Shown here in pieces: positions 26,223 through 38,370 of a stretch of DNA of 64,000 bases (positions within the stretch are counted from its first letter, which is position 1; each line of letters opens with the position of its first letter). This DNA is from Zygnema cylindricum. Lineage: Eukaryota; Streptophyta; Zygnematophyceae; Zygnematales; Zygnemataceae. The stretch is from NCBI GenBank assembly GCA_037447655.1, contig JBBHKE010002671.1:186001-250000 (forward strand), read 5' to 3'. The notes below the pieces were generated by a model. The model was not told the DNA's origin and ran no database searches. It saw only the letters and a program-made list of their open reading frames with translations. Both the position numbers and the translations under genes were made by a program.

Positions 26223-28653
26223 AACGGTATACGAATTACGTTTCACGCATATTCATCTATTTATGAAACAGACTAATTTGCAGCAGATTAACGAAAACAC
26301 GCATTAATCAATTCATGCATGGAAGTGAATCGAAGCTGCATAAATACAAATGATCGGGCGGCCACAATTGAAGTTGCCATCCGCAATAAAATTTCGGCGG
26401 CCTTTGGGAATAGCGTCACGCGACGCCACGTGGCACCACACTATTCGATACCGGAGAAGATGGGAGGAGGAACCATGGCTCCCGTTTTAACAGGCGTCAC
26501 TTTGAAAGCCATGTCGTACAATGGCCGTACAATAAGTACATCGCCTAGTGTACCTTCTTGTACTATATAGTGTTTCTATTGGACTAGGGTTTAGTAGTAG
26601 GCAGTCGTAAGTAGGCAGACCAGGACTTAGTGAAATTTAGGTACCTCTCTCTAAGAGAGCTTGTAACTATAAAGGTCATCTTTGACCAGCCATAACTTTC
26701 TGCTCAGGGAGCAAATTTAGTGATTCTTTTTGCGTTTGACTCAGGGGAGTCTTGTCCTCATGGAGGTGCGAGTGTTCATAATATTTGTGTGCCTAGGCGG
26801 CGCTTATTCAGCGGGAAAGTAGAAGGGGCAAATATTATCCTAGAGGCTTTACATAGTTTGCTCATTCTCTAGGTCAATGGAGACCACAGAATTGCACGGT
26901 GCAAATATTACCAGTGCAAATATTATCCTAGAGGCTTCTTATAAGCTGGATATTTTGTGGACCAATGAAGGTCACATAATTACACTGACAACCCACCTCT
27001 TCCAGGTGGGTGGAGGTGGGTTGTCATCTACAGAGAAAAATGAAGCGAATGCCTCGAGAATTAATATCCGACGGTCAGTGTTACCTCTTAGACATTCAAA
27101 GAGTGTTGGCAAGATTATGTGTAATGTTGTTCCGCTTACTGTGGACTTCCATTACCGAAAATTTGGGGTTCTTTACTGAGTGCCGTACCGTTTCGTACAG
27201 GTTCCTACCTTTTTTTTTTTCCCAAGGAAAACATTAATACGGAAAAATGTCCAAGATTGTATGCGTAAATTATGACCGTCGGATGTTATTGCAGTTTTTA
27301 TCCGAGACGCCACGTCACTAACCCTACAGTATTTGAAGAACGTGCAGAGGGAGGACACTTCTCAGAGACTGAACGTGTTAAAATGGGCCGGGTGGAAAAA
27401 GGAAAAAAAAATCCATGATGAGCGCGCGTGTATGTGCGTACACGTCGCAATGTACGTACATGTGCCATCCGCTAGTGTGGCTGCGAATCCGCCGAAATTA
27501 TCCCGTCACGCTCCCACCATCAAAGTTTGCCGCTGCCTTTTTGTCGATCCGTTTTGAAATTTTGGGTAGTATATTATAATGCCCTCTGTACAAGTCATTA
27601 ATTACCTCTGTTGGTACATATATTATCTCTGCTAGTACATGTATTACCTCCGCTCGTACAGATATTGCGTTATGATATTGCTTTCGAAGATTCTTTCAAG
27701 ATTTTAAGCATCGAATATTAATCTACGTGTTACCAACCACAATGAGCCGTGCCAATAAAAAGTGGTTTACTGACGCGACTTAATGGAAGGCACGCCCTTC
27801 AGTAAACGTTTCAGTACAATTACTGAAATGCCTAATAAAAGTCCGGCCTTATAAAAACAAAATTAAGTGGTACGGTCTAGTACGGATAGGCGTGGAATTC
27901 TGTAAACTACCGACTGATGGAACGCCACCCTTAGTAACAGTAACAAGTAACAACGATGAGGGGCGGCCTCCAACTTGCCGGAAAATCAGCAATATCAAGG
28001 TCATTTTCTAATGCTGAGTGATTTGTTTACCGTCCAAATCAGAATCGTACTGCCCAATCATTTAAAACTACATTATATAGAACGCCTTGAGAAGCCCCAA
28101 CCAGATGCCATACTAGTGCACATGTCGTGAAGTTTTTGTAATACAGAGGACTCGGCTCCATCCGGTAATGGGTTGTAAAAACACGTGTCTCTATTTGAGT
28201 GGTACCACGTAAGATGAAGTTTAGATATTGAAAATCGTCAGGGATTTTACAAGTCGACCAATTTGTTTACTTGTTTTTTCAAAATGTTGGTATACAAGTC
28301 GATGGTACGCAAATGATGATTTAAAGATTTTACATGAAAATTGGTCGGTTTGTAGAATCTTTGACCATTTTTAGTTTCCGATCGTAGCTTACGTGGAACC
28401 AGGAAATTGGAACACGTATACGGCAACATGTTTACAGACAAAACAACAATTAATGTTGGTGTACAATTGCAGAAGCCTCCTAACGAAACGTCGACCTAAC
28501 GCGTAAAATAGCGTAAAGTAGCCAACAAGATCGTTTAACTTTACTCTAATTTACATGTTTCGTACCATTTCCAAAGCCCACAGGTACGGCGCGACGTGCG
28601 CAGCAATACTTTTGGTAAATCGGCGAGCTGGCAGGGTACACTACTGCACTGTA
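26223..28653. other. repeat-rich spacer without recognised genes
   Basis: No convincing coding sequence was found. Two direct copies of GCAAATATTATCCTAGAGGC lie at about 26829 and 26913, and a small hairpin (ACCCACCTCTTCCAGGTGGG and following bases) at about 26990-27025. The region could include decayed LTR-element sequence, but no protein motif supports it. Confidence 0.45.
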
Positions 28654-29154
28654 CACCGTGAATCGTAATTAGAGTAAATTACTCTAATTCGGATGCTCGA
28701 AATTTCGACTGTATCACATGAAATAGAGTAAATGATTCTAATTTTTTCATTATTCTATTTAAGGTAAAGTTTAATTAGCGTTTTTAATTCTAATATAGGT
28801 TCGTTTCAAATAGTGTGGAGAACGGACGACCTCCACCGTGCAAAATTATACTATATTAAGTAAATAAAGTTCAAACAATGATTTAATACAGGCCGTTATC
28901 ATGTAACTGTGGTTTAACAAACCGCGTTGTGCAAACGTCATAGTGGCGATAAACTGTACGTTTTGCCAAATTATGTACGAATAGCTTATTTACAGTAGAG
29001 GATATTAGCGTGCCAAATTAGAGTACTTAAATAAATTAGAGTAAACTTTATAGTTGAAACAGCTCTATCACATATATTAGCGTCCGTTACTCTAATTTCC
29101 TTTTTAAGTTTTTGTACTCTAATTTTTTCATTACTCTTATTACGATTTGCGGTG
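28654..29154. mobile_element. TA-flanked MITE, family B copy 1
   Basis: A 501-bp element between TA dinucleotides. The left end is CACCGTGAATCGTAATTAG and the right end, inverted, is CACCGCAAATCGTAATAAG. It is close to identical, apart from scattered substitutions, to the copy at 40802-41303. Subterminal TTACTCTAAT motifs recur at both ends, which could be transposase-binding repeats. No coding capacity. Confidence 0.85.
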
Positions 29155-29734
29155 TAGTGTATTAGTACTTGAAACAATATCGATACCAGTATGCCACATA
29201 CGCTACAGCGTCGTCAAAATTGGCGTTAAGAGCCAAAAGTAATGCTATTGTTTTTTAATTGGATACAAATATATCAAATAGCGGAAGTAGCATTAAACTA
29301 GAGTTTACGATATATTTTTTCAGCACCAATAATGTTGAGCGGCGTAGCTTTACCTCGTAATCCTAAACTTGTCACATCTTAACGCAGCCCAAGGCACTCT
29401 GAAGCGAAGTTTGTTGTAACTTATAAATCTTTATTTCAGTAAATAGGGGTAAAAATAACTTAGAATATTTTTCTAAGTAGTCTACTGTAATACTTACCTT
29501 AATTAGCGTTACCGTAGCAAAAAGTACAGTAGAGTGTATTGTAATTTTACAAGGACACGTGTCAGCAAAAAAAACGTATGCAGGTTTTTCGGAGTGGCGC
29601 CGACAGTCAGCAACACGCGTCACACAGTTGACGATTTTATTCACATGATCGGACGAACGGGATCTGAACCGAGTATTCCGGAAATAAATGGTACAGTTCG
29701 ACGGTACCATTGTCGATTGAATTTGTTCCAACGG

Positions 29735-29803
29735 ACGCGATTCACCTGGGACCACAAGCGTGATTCACGAGGGACCACAAGCGTGATTCGCGTGGGACCA
29801 CAA
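29735..29803. repeat. 23-bp tandem repeat, three copies
   Basis: Three head-to-tail units of the form GCGTGATTCACGAGGGACCA plus CAA; the first is slightly diverged. Each unit contains the imperfect palindrome TGATTCACGA. Confidence 0.8.
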
Positions 29804-30149
29804 GTGACGAAGCACTCAGGTGCTTCGTACTACACGACCACATTCGGCTGGACTTTAGCGACTATCGTTGACTAAGCATTCGGAACGTTTTGTGTACGGT
29901 TAGACAATTTTAAGTACGGTTCAATATCTTGAAATATCTCAATAACATTGTTTTGTAGTTTAGTGTAATAAAAAATAGTGTTCCATTAATCAGTTTTTTA
30001 CAAAGTAATAATTAGGGTTTTGAGGTACAGTGCCGTACAGGTAGAATGCTTTGTCGTTAGTCTAGAGAATAACCGTAATAACGGTTACCCAAATAAGTAT
30101 AGATCAATACACACTGTGAGTATATAACTTAGGACTTAGCCAATTTTGT

Positions 30150-30159
30150 NNNNNNNNNN
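30150..30159. other. assembly gap (10 N)
   Basis: Ten N bases. The true gap size is unknown. The flanks do not overlap obviously. Confidence 0.99.
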
Positions 30160-30899
30160 GCAACCAGAAAATGACACCGTGGTAAATAATAGTGTACCTT
30201 GAAGCCTACGTAGTACGGTGTACACTCAGCAAATCAGGTTGATAGGGATAAGTGGCAACTAGCAAGTGTATACAGTGGTGTATCGAGAGGTCAAAACAGT
30301 AAGTGTACCGCCTCAGGTTCCCAACTCTCTCCATTGCAGTGTAGGGACTTGCCGTCAAATTTCGTTTCCGGAATGAAGCCTTGCAGGATTATAATTCTTT
30401 GCTTCTTGCTACAGATAAAATTCTTGCCTCAGATATTAACCCTTCTGTTGCTGAACAGAAAACAAGATAGAGCAAGAAACTAAACCAGGTTAACTCATGA
30501 CGTATCACCCGAGACGAAAATGAACCAAGAAGAACTTTTGGCAGTAAGGCCTTTGCTTTAAACTGCCGTTCAGGGATGTGACGTTACCTCTCTCAACCCT
30601 TGGACTCCGCCATGTGAATGACAAAACTGGAGAGCTATGTGGTGACATATGTGAACGATCAACGGTGAATAGGGATAGTTGGACTAAACGACTCACATGT
30701 GGCATGATGCATCCGAAGTTCCATGTGATAATAAATGGTGCCACAGTAAAAGACCAACGACACACCTTTGAACACTTCAGAAACACGTTCGAGGAACTGT
30801 GGGCTTTAAGTTGCTTGTACCGTTATGTCCACCCCAACAAACTAAGAATTTTATGGGTCTGGCCGAGTTCATTAATTTCGACAGCCCCATCGTTGTCGG

Positions 30900-31079
30900 T
30901 AGTGTTGGGTATCGAGGACCCATTGCCGATATTCAATATATATCGAATTTCAGGTACCCGATAATCGATATATCGCTTCGATATATCGAATTTCAAATTA
31001 TCGCGACTTGTCGGCTTGTCGTTACTTTTTTCTGGCTTGTCGCTACTTTTTTCTGGCCAAAAATCAAAAAATAGTGTTG
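30900..31079. mobile_element. fragment of a TIR element related to 56661-57845
   Basis: The left end, TAGTGTTGGGTATCGAGGAC, followed by a segment containing TTGCCGATATTCAATATATA, matches the inverted right end of the element at 56661-57845. It is followed by ATCGATATATCG repeats. No matching right end was found, so it looks truncated. Confidence 0.5.
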
Positions 31080-31327
31080 ACAACACAATTTAAGGACGTG
31101 GGCCACTTCTTCTTTCACTGAACTGTTGTTAACTCTAATTTCACATTCACACTAACAAATCGATAACGCTACGCATAAAACTTGGCACAAAACTCGCGTA
31201 GAGTAGGCATACTGTATGTGTGTGCGTTTGTGCACACTCTTGTACGAACGTACGGATATGACGTATGATCATAGTACAGCGCAAGCCGCCGGACGATTTT
31301 TTTTGCAAACTGACACGGCGCAGGATG

Positions 31328-31626
31328 AGTTGTATTATGGGCTTTTCATGTGATCGTCTTAGATCGCTAATTTGATCAACGACCGTCCGATCGTCCAAAT
31401 TTGACGGTTAAAATAAAAAATACCTGAAAACTCACATAATTTTTTTTTGCCCGAATATTTTTCAAAATTTAGACATGACGTTTAATTCTCTATCGATCGA
31501 TGTGCAACTCAACCCTATTACTATTTTTTTTCATTTTGCGACCAATACAATATGGGTCTGAAGGTCATATTGTATGTTTTACATACAATAGGCATATTGT
31601 ATGGGCCTACTTTCACCTTCTTTTGA
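31328..31626. repeat. dispersed repeat family F, copy 1
   Basis: About 300 bases align co-linearly with 38805-39107. Shared blocks include GACATGACGTTTA, TTCTCTATCGATC, ATGTGCAACTCAACCCT and a closing ATATTGTATGGG segment. No terminal inverted repeat or coding sequence was seen. Confidence 0.7.
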
Positions 31627-31724
31627 ACAAAGATTTTAACATAGTAAGGGTTTGCCAATTTGATTTTTCACTAAACATCATTAGCGTTGAATTAAACTAG
31701 AGTTGCAATCCTAGTTGTCCTATT

Positions 31725-32330
31725 CGTACGGATTTTGACTTTTTTTCCGAAATCTACGTAGTATTCGCAAATTTTATATTTTTCGTAAAATTCCTTTAGT
31801 TTTCGATAACGAACATGTACGAAAACGTACAGAAAGCATGATCATATAAAATCCTTAAAAAATATTAAAATGTACGGAAAATTAACAAAAACGTACAGCA
31901 GTGTACGAAAAGTGTACCTTAAAAAACCTAATGGTACAACAAATCTTCGGTAGTCGTACTGAAATATAAAGGAAAGTACGACAATGTACCCTACAAAGTA
32001 GAAACCCTAAAATCCCCCCCATAATTACCCTAATATGTACAAAAATGTAAGCCCACTATACGTAACTGTACGAAAATGGTTGCGCAACTGTACTAAAATA
32101 TACGGCAATGTACGAGAATGTACCCTACAAACCCTAAAATATATATCACTAAAAGGTACAAAAAATACAGACGATATACGTACATGTATGAAAAGTGTGG
32201 GGCGGTTATACTCAAACATACGGAATCTAAGGAAATGTACTCTAAAGCCCTAAAAATCCCATAAATAACCCTAAAAGGTGCAAAATGTACAACATTGTCA
32301 AGAAATGTACGGAAATGTACTGGTACATAT
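31725..32330. repeat. degenerate GTAC-rich tract
   Basis: AATGTACG/AAACGTACA motifs recur every 10-20 bases over about 600 bases, with CCCTAAA-containing spacers. It is the reverse-orientation counterpart of the tract at 15300-15600. Confidence 0.55.
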
Positions 32331-32339
32331 TCAGGTACG

Positions 32340-34651
32340 CATTTTATAACATTTTTTTCATCGTTAAATGCGTATCGTGCGTAGTATTCGCGCGTTCGTT
32401 TCGTGCTTATTATGCGCACGGGACAACTATGGTTGCAATGCAACTGCCCCCCATCTGCATGATTTTTTTTTTTATATGAATCCGAATTAAGTTGTCCATC
32501 AAGTGGATGTGGCTAATGCCTTCAACACTGTTGGTCGTTATGTTATGTTTTTTATAACTCGCACGTGTGTAATTTCCTAAAAAAATACTTTTATTTTTGG
32601 CCAAACATTCCTACATATCCTCCGAGAGATATATTATTTAATATTGTCACGTTATAATCACCAACTGACACTCATAAAGGCGACCTCTTATATGCATTAT
32701 TTGTTTTGGCCCACCTTCAAAGCTCTATGAGCATTAATAATGACCTTTTTGGTTATTTATTCATTTTTATCGTTGATAACATGTGTTATAAGTCATTTTG
32801 ACTGCGTTAACATTAGTATTAATCAATTTGCAACGCAACTTTCTTAGACGAGTCAAATCAATAAAACATGTAAGTTCGTAACCTCGCGTATACGGGTTTT
32901 CATACAACCTCTCGTTAACTTACACCATTTTTATGTTGTTCGATTTTAAAATGATGTAAAACGTTAGAGTTGCCCGTGGGCGATCCCGATGTTTTGTAAA
33001 ATAAGTGGTCGAAGATACATAGTTAGGTGTGAAGACCTTACTAGCTTTACAACACCTTACCAACGGTTAAGGCCTTGAAACATCGTTTTCCAATAGCCTC
33101 CCTAACTCGCATGAAATTTAGCAATCACATTTTTTTGTTGTATTTTCTTTAACGATCTTTTTATTATTTATTAGTTCATTAGAGCATGGAATTTAGGACA
33201 AGAACAAACGTTGATTTTATGGGAATTCAGGCTTTGATTATCTTGGCCAATATTTGGCCACTAACATTATTGAGGAGCTTGACTTTGTGACAACTACCAT
33301 TCCCGTTCACCTACCAATTAATGATGTATTTTTTCTAATCTAGTTCATAGATTACACAAAAGAACGTATTGTTATCTCAAATTGTCATATATTTTTACTT
33401 CAATCTCGAAATTAAGTCTCACGTTTTTGGTCTATCATTAGGAACAACAAGTTTTACATGAACAATTCACATTAAGATAAATATTGTAATTGATGTTTAA
33501 TTACAATAATGTGTGGAGGCGTTGTCTTTTAATCGATCAAGTACTTTATTTACGTTTGTATGTCAATGGTCGTTTATGTTTGCATGTTGCAGTCAAGACC
33601 GGTGCATGGTAAAAAACCACGTCATTCTTTTTGACACTACTTTGGATGTTCGGACAAGTTATGTTAATTTTACGTTTATGTTTTATTTTTATGGACCCTC
33701 GCGTTTGAGGGAGACTACCATATGTTTGTAAGAAAATGACTGATCATAAAAAGGATTGAGCTAATTCGTTGTTCACATAGACAGGAACGTATCGTTGGGT
33801 TTGATTTTTGCGAGACGTAGTTGTTGGGATTAAGTTCGAAAAAATGGGAAAAATTTGGGTGAACCATTCATGATGTGGTCCTCACAAAGTCCAGGATTTG
33901 TTATTTCAATAAGACATGACACACAAGCGATATTGGACTCTAGTGTGATGGTTTGGGAAATAACGTTTTTTGTGGAGTTAAACTACGCACGAACAAACTT
34001 ATTGGATAAGTTGTCCTATATGTAGTGGATTTTTATATCTTTGGACAAGTTATTGAGTAATTCCTTCACGATTTATGATAAAAATATGAATTTATAGGTT
34101 TGGAGAAGGCTCCATTAACCCAGATGAGACTTATTATATATTTTAGCGAGGGATTTGGTCCACATCCACCACCTTCACAATTTAAGATCTTAAACTACGA
34201 AGGTTGTAGGTATGAGTTTTTTTACTTTACAGGAAGTCATGCTATGTAGGCTGACAGTGTCGTAAAAAATAACCTATTGTAAAACTACTATTTTTGTGGA
34301 AAATCATATTCAATAGTTATGGGTAGTGTTGGTGGACATTTGTTTTAGTGCATGGTGTGTTTTTGTTGTGATATTTTAGACTTTGACTTTGGACTCTTGT
34401 AGTCAATATTTGTTGATTTATAATCCCTTTTGTACCTCGATGGTTTTTCAATCGCAAGTGTTTTGTACTATTTATCAATATTGGATCGAGATCTGTAAAC
34501 TATTCGTCAATATGTTGTCTTTTAACGCATGCTCTCCTCACCGGTATACTGTTGTGCTAAACCTTGATGGCGTCATCAAAATGGCTCCATCAGTTATAAG
34601 TTGAAGCGCAATACAACAGAAGACTTAGTGCAAGTATATCAATACATATTA
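32340..34651. other. AT-rich sequence without recognised features
   Basis: Long AT-rich stretch with short open frames of no recognisable similarity. Nothing can be supported here. Confidence 0.5.
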
Positions 34652-35249
34652 CATCGTGAATGGCTATCAGCGCTAAGAAATAAGTAATGTAACAAATTAT
34701 TAGCGTTAGTAACTCTAATTTGGATTTTTCACTTTTCCTAAAAAAAAATTTTACCCTAATTTAGTCACAACTCTAATTTTGATTAAATTCGCCCTATAAT
34801 GAATCTGCGATCAAGATCTTTACACTAAAATAGGTACCAGTACAAAATCTGACAAATCGTACATCAACGCGTCCTATGACTCTAATTGATTCAAAACTAT
34901 TATATGGGTTTTCTCCCGTATAATCAATAAGCGATCAATATATTTACACTAAAATAGGTACGATCTCACTTTGTCTTTTTTTTAGCTCAGTTTTAAGTGC
35001 GTTCACCATTATTTTGATTCATGTTTGTACATTATAACCTTAACAAGGTACCATTTTGTACGCAATGACAAGTTGCGTACACCATATGACCATGTGACCA
35101 TAAATTATAGTTATTAACGCTAATTAATCATTACCTTAATTAACGTAAAAACACAATTACTGTAGTGTTATTAATTCTATTTAACATTTCAAGGTCAAAA
35201 TTTGGGGGCGCCGAATTAGCATTAATAACGCTAATAGTGATTCAAGGTG
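34652..35249. mobile_element. TA-flanked MITE, family C copy 3 (diverged)
   Basis: About 598 bp between TA dinucleotides. The ends (left CATCGTGAATGGCTATCAGC; right, inverted, CACCTTGAATCACTATTAGC) pair imperfectly. Interior blocks such as ACACTAAAATAGGTAC, and GACAAATCGTACA shared with 21655-22225, tie it to family C. Confidence 0.55.
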
Positions 35250-35310
35250 TACAAAACTGTACTATACAGTTATAAATAATGAATAAAATGACGAAAAACG
35301 GAAAAAGTTA

Positions 35311-36085
35311 GGGTATGTCCCCATGTGCATAGGTAAGGGTTTATTTCTTTCGTTTTCTTGTAAAACTTAGCGCTGTATTGCCTAAGTTGCAACAGTAGGA
35401 AAGAATCGCAAATTTGTGGAGTACAATTTGCGTAATCCTCGAATTTAGGATGTATGCAAATTTGTCGTCTTGCGTTTTTCGACCCACTTCCACGACAAAA
35501 AATGTCATCTTCAACCTTACGTTTAAAACACATGCGCGATGTGTTTTAAAACTAGATAGTTTAGATAAACAAATAATAACATATATTCGCACGTGCCGTA
35601 ATTTTTGACAAATTTCATACGATTTCCAACGACAAAGAAAAGTAAAGAATTCGCTATGTTTTGTACGTTTCCGTTCCAATACGACGAAGAAAAGTACAAA
35701 TTGTTTCGTTTTGTCCGTTTTCGTCCAGTGCGGATTTATTTTTTGCAAAGGTTTTCAAATTCCGATGCCATTTCACGTCGACCAGATAAAGACGCAAGGG
35801 CAAAGCGCCTCTTCTTCAACCATGAAACGGCACAGGCTGGAACGCGGTACGTCTACAATATCACGCTAAGACATGCGACGTCACAAGCAGTTCTAAAAAA
35901 TAACGTGCGACCATAGATTGTAGACGTTGACAACCGTCACAGGTATTGTCGACGTATACAATCGTCACAGGCTAAATTACGATTTCGTCCTTATAGACAT
36001 AGGGACGCTTGAAAACTGGGTCCGGCGGATCCGCGCTAAAATACAAAGCAAGTTCGTTAAGTTATATGTACATGGGGACATACCC
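35311..36085. mobile_element. PIF/Harbinger-like non-autonomous element E1
   Basis: A 775-bp element between TTA trinucleotides (35308-35310 and 36086-36088). The inverted ends are GGGTATGTCCCCATGT at both termini. TTA target duplications and GGG-starting ends fit the PIF/Harbinger (Tourist-like) group, by general knowledge of that superfamily. It carries a 103-codon open frame at 35605-35916 that is partly preserved in the neighbouring inverted copy. Confidence 0.8.
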
Positions 36086-36522
36086 TTAGGGTGCGTCTCC
36101 ATGTACTTATAGCTTAGCGAAAAAACTTGTTTTTTAGCGCAGATCCGGCGGACTCGGATTTCAGACGTCCCTATGTGTAACAACGAGATAGTTACTTAAG
36201 GGTGTGACGATTGTATAAGCTGACAATGCCCGTGACGACTGTCAACGTCTACAATCTGTGATGACGCACGCTATTGTTTCTAACAGCGTGTGAGGTCGCA
36301 TGAGTTTTCGTGACATTGTAGAGGTACCCTTTTTCAGCCTGTGCCCATCCACGGTTGAAGAAGATGCAATTTGCCTTTGCGTCGCCCGTCCGCTCGACGT
36401 GAAATGTCATTGGTATCTTGAGACCCCTGGCGAATAAAATCCATACTAGGCGCAAAAGGACAAAACCAAATAAATTGTGTACTTTGCCTTGTCGTACCTG
36501 AACGCAAAGGGAACAAAAATAA

Positions 36523-38024
36523 GGGTACTTTCGCATGTAACCGAAACTTAGTCTTGTTACTTTGTTTTTTAGCGAAGATTCTCTGTACAGCTTTCAGACC
36601 ATTTATATGTAAAGAAATGAAATCGTAACTTTAGATTGTGACGAATGTAGACGTGGGTTTAATTTGTGATGATTGTAGACGCGTACAAAACTCGCGATAA
36701 TTGATGACGTTTACAAAACATAGACGGTTGTAGACGTCTATCTACTTGTGACATTGTAGATGTTTAGGGTTCGTGACATTTTGACGTCATGCGTACTTAT
36801 GATAGCATTGGCGCCACAAATTCCAAAACATTCCGCCATGGTTTCCTGATTTTGTTTTTTCGTCCGTTCTCACTCTACTTGCCACCAAAATAAGGTAAAA
36901 GACAGCCAAAAGAAGTATTTTTTGTAGATCTTTCATTTGATACCTTTTTTGCCTTTTTTCATTGCAAAAATTGTGAGATAGATGCGTTATGTACGGAAAA
37001 AAGCGCACGGAAAAAAGTCACGCACTGGCTGGAAATGTGGGATGGGTTTGTTTTTTTGGTACTTCGCGCTCAAAAATTGTAAAAAACCTTCCGCACTTGC
37101 GACAACATCTGTCTATTCGTTTACCTTGTGGAACTTTATTTAAAATCACCTCGCGAGGTGATTTTATATGTCATGCCGCATCGGGTCGGTTGCCCGCTCG
37201 CACGATATCATCCCCGCACGCGCGATATTCGCTGTGCGCGCACGATATAATGCACGCACGTGCTGTATTTCGGATGCACGCGCGATATTTCACACACACG
37301 CGCGGTATTCTGAATGCACGCACGATTTTATGCATACACACACGTTTTCATGTTGTTCTGTCGCACGTGCGATTTCATGTTGATTCATTTATTTTCACGT
37401 TTGGCTGTATAGTACTAATTTCGTGCGATACCTTTCATTTCGTGCGTAAGTACACGATTTTCGAAGTATGCAGGCAATATATCGTTTGGGCGACGCATCG
37501 CGATTTCCGTGAATATTTCGTGCGATATGTTTCGTTTCGTGCGGTATTTATCGTTTCGTGCGTACGCACGCGATTTCGGGAGTATCGACACGAAGTATCG
37601 TTTAGAGGCGTATCGCGATTTCCGAGCGACGTTTCGATACATCTAATTATTTATACGCGAACCCATGTAGGTTCGCGCATACATGTAGTTAGGGAGGGTT
37701 TTTACCCTCGGACAGTGGATTTTGACAGGCGTACGGCATACGATGTTGGCCGCCTATTGGCCAACCTCTTGAGTAGTTTCATGCATGTAAAGTAGACTAA
37801 ACGTAGGCTAATTTTGCTTAGGCCTAGCGTAGCTCTTACTTAGCGGAATTCTCAAACTTATAGAATTTAGCTTTTGGATAAGAATTTTCAAGTTGTAAGG
37901 TAACGCAACTTGTACGGCGTCAATTTCATTTTTTTGGTAGGCTGCGGATTTTCACGTTTTTTTCTAAGTTATGGAGGAAAACGACAGAAAAATAACTGTA
38001 ACTTTAGCACATGCGAAAGTACCC
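36523..38024. mobile_element. PIF/Harbinger-like element E3 nested in E2
   Basis: A 1,502-bp element with ends GGGTACTTTCGCATGT (left) and the same inverted (right), and perfect TAA target duplications at 36520-36522 and 38025-38027. Its subterminal parts resemble E2 in the same orientation, but the middle holds unrelated material, including a CG-rich tandem array at 37195-37385. The E2 sequence resumes exactly across the insertion. Confidence 0.75.
37195..37385. repeat. CG-rich degenerate tandem array inside E3
   Basis: GCACGCGCGATAT-like units recur about seven times with a period of about 20-23 bases. A looser continuation of CGTGCGATA/TTTCGTGCG motifs extends to about 37640. The units alternate CG and CA steps. 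Confidence 0.65.
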
Positions 38025-38370
38025 TAATGAATACTGTACCTTTCGCCGTCGCTTGAATACGTTTGAAATATGTGTGAAAAAATTTACACGTGCAAATACG
38101 TGTTCCTATTTAGTTTTCGCATATACTTTGCTTTAAAACACATCTTCCCTGTGTTTTAAAGAAAAGTTTGAAGATGACGTTTTTTGTCGTGGCAGTGGAT
38201 CGAAGAACACCAGACGACAACATATAGTATATCCAAAAATCGATGATGACGTAAAATGTACTTCTCGTTTTTTCTCTTTTTTTGTACGGTTGAAACTTAC
38301 GCGGTAAGGCTCTAAGTTTAACAGGAAAACTACAGAAAAAACCCTTTCTTTGGCACATGGAGACGCACCC

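Larger units (their letters stand above)
29155..30899. other. spacer including a short assembly gap
   Basis: No gene was recognised. It contains a 23-bp tandem triplet and ten N bases, listed separately. Short open frames at 29534-29875 and 30578-30964 have no recognisable motif and atypical composition, so I do not call them. Confidence 0.45.
36089..38370. mobile_element. PIF/Harbinger-like element E2, inverted against E1 and split by E3
   Basis: The ends are GGGTGCGTCTCCATGT on the left and its complement at 38355-38370. Removing the nested element E3 and one TAA leaves about 777 bp, which aligns end to end with the reverse complement of E1. E1 and E2 therefore stand back to back with only TTA between them. 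The left flank is TTA; the right flank reads TAG, so its target duplication is imperfect. Confidence 0.75.

Noticed and set aside
29735-29803. CRISPR-like repeat array
   Set aside because: Three contiguous 23-bp units with no spacers in a plant-type genome: an ordinary tandem repeat.
32340-34651. Short open frames at 33513-33731 and 34383-34604 as genes
   Set aside because: Below 75 codons, AT-driven composition, and no motif, splice partner or conservation visible.
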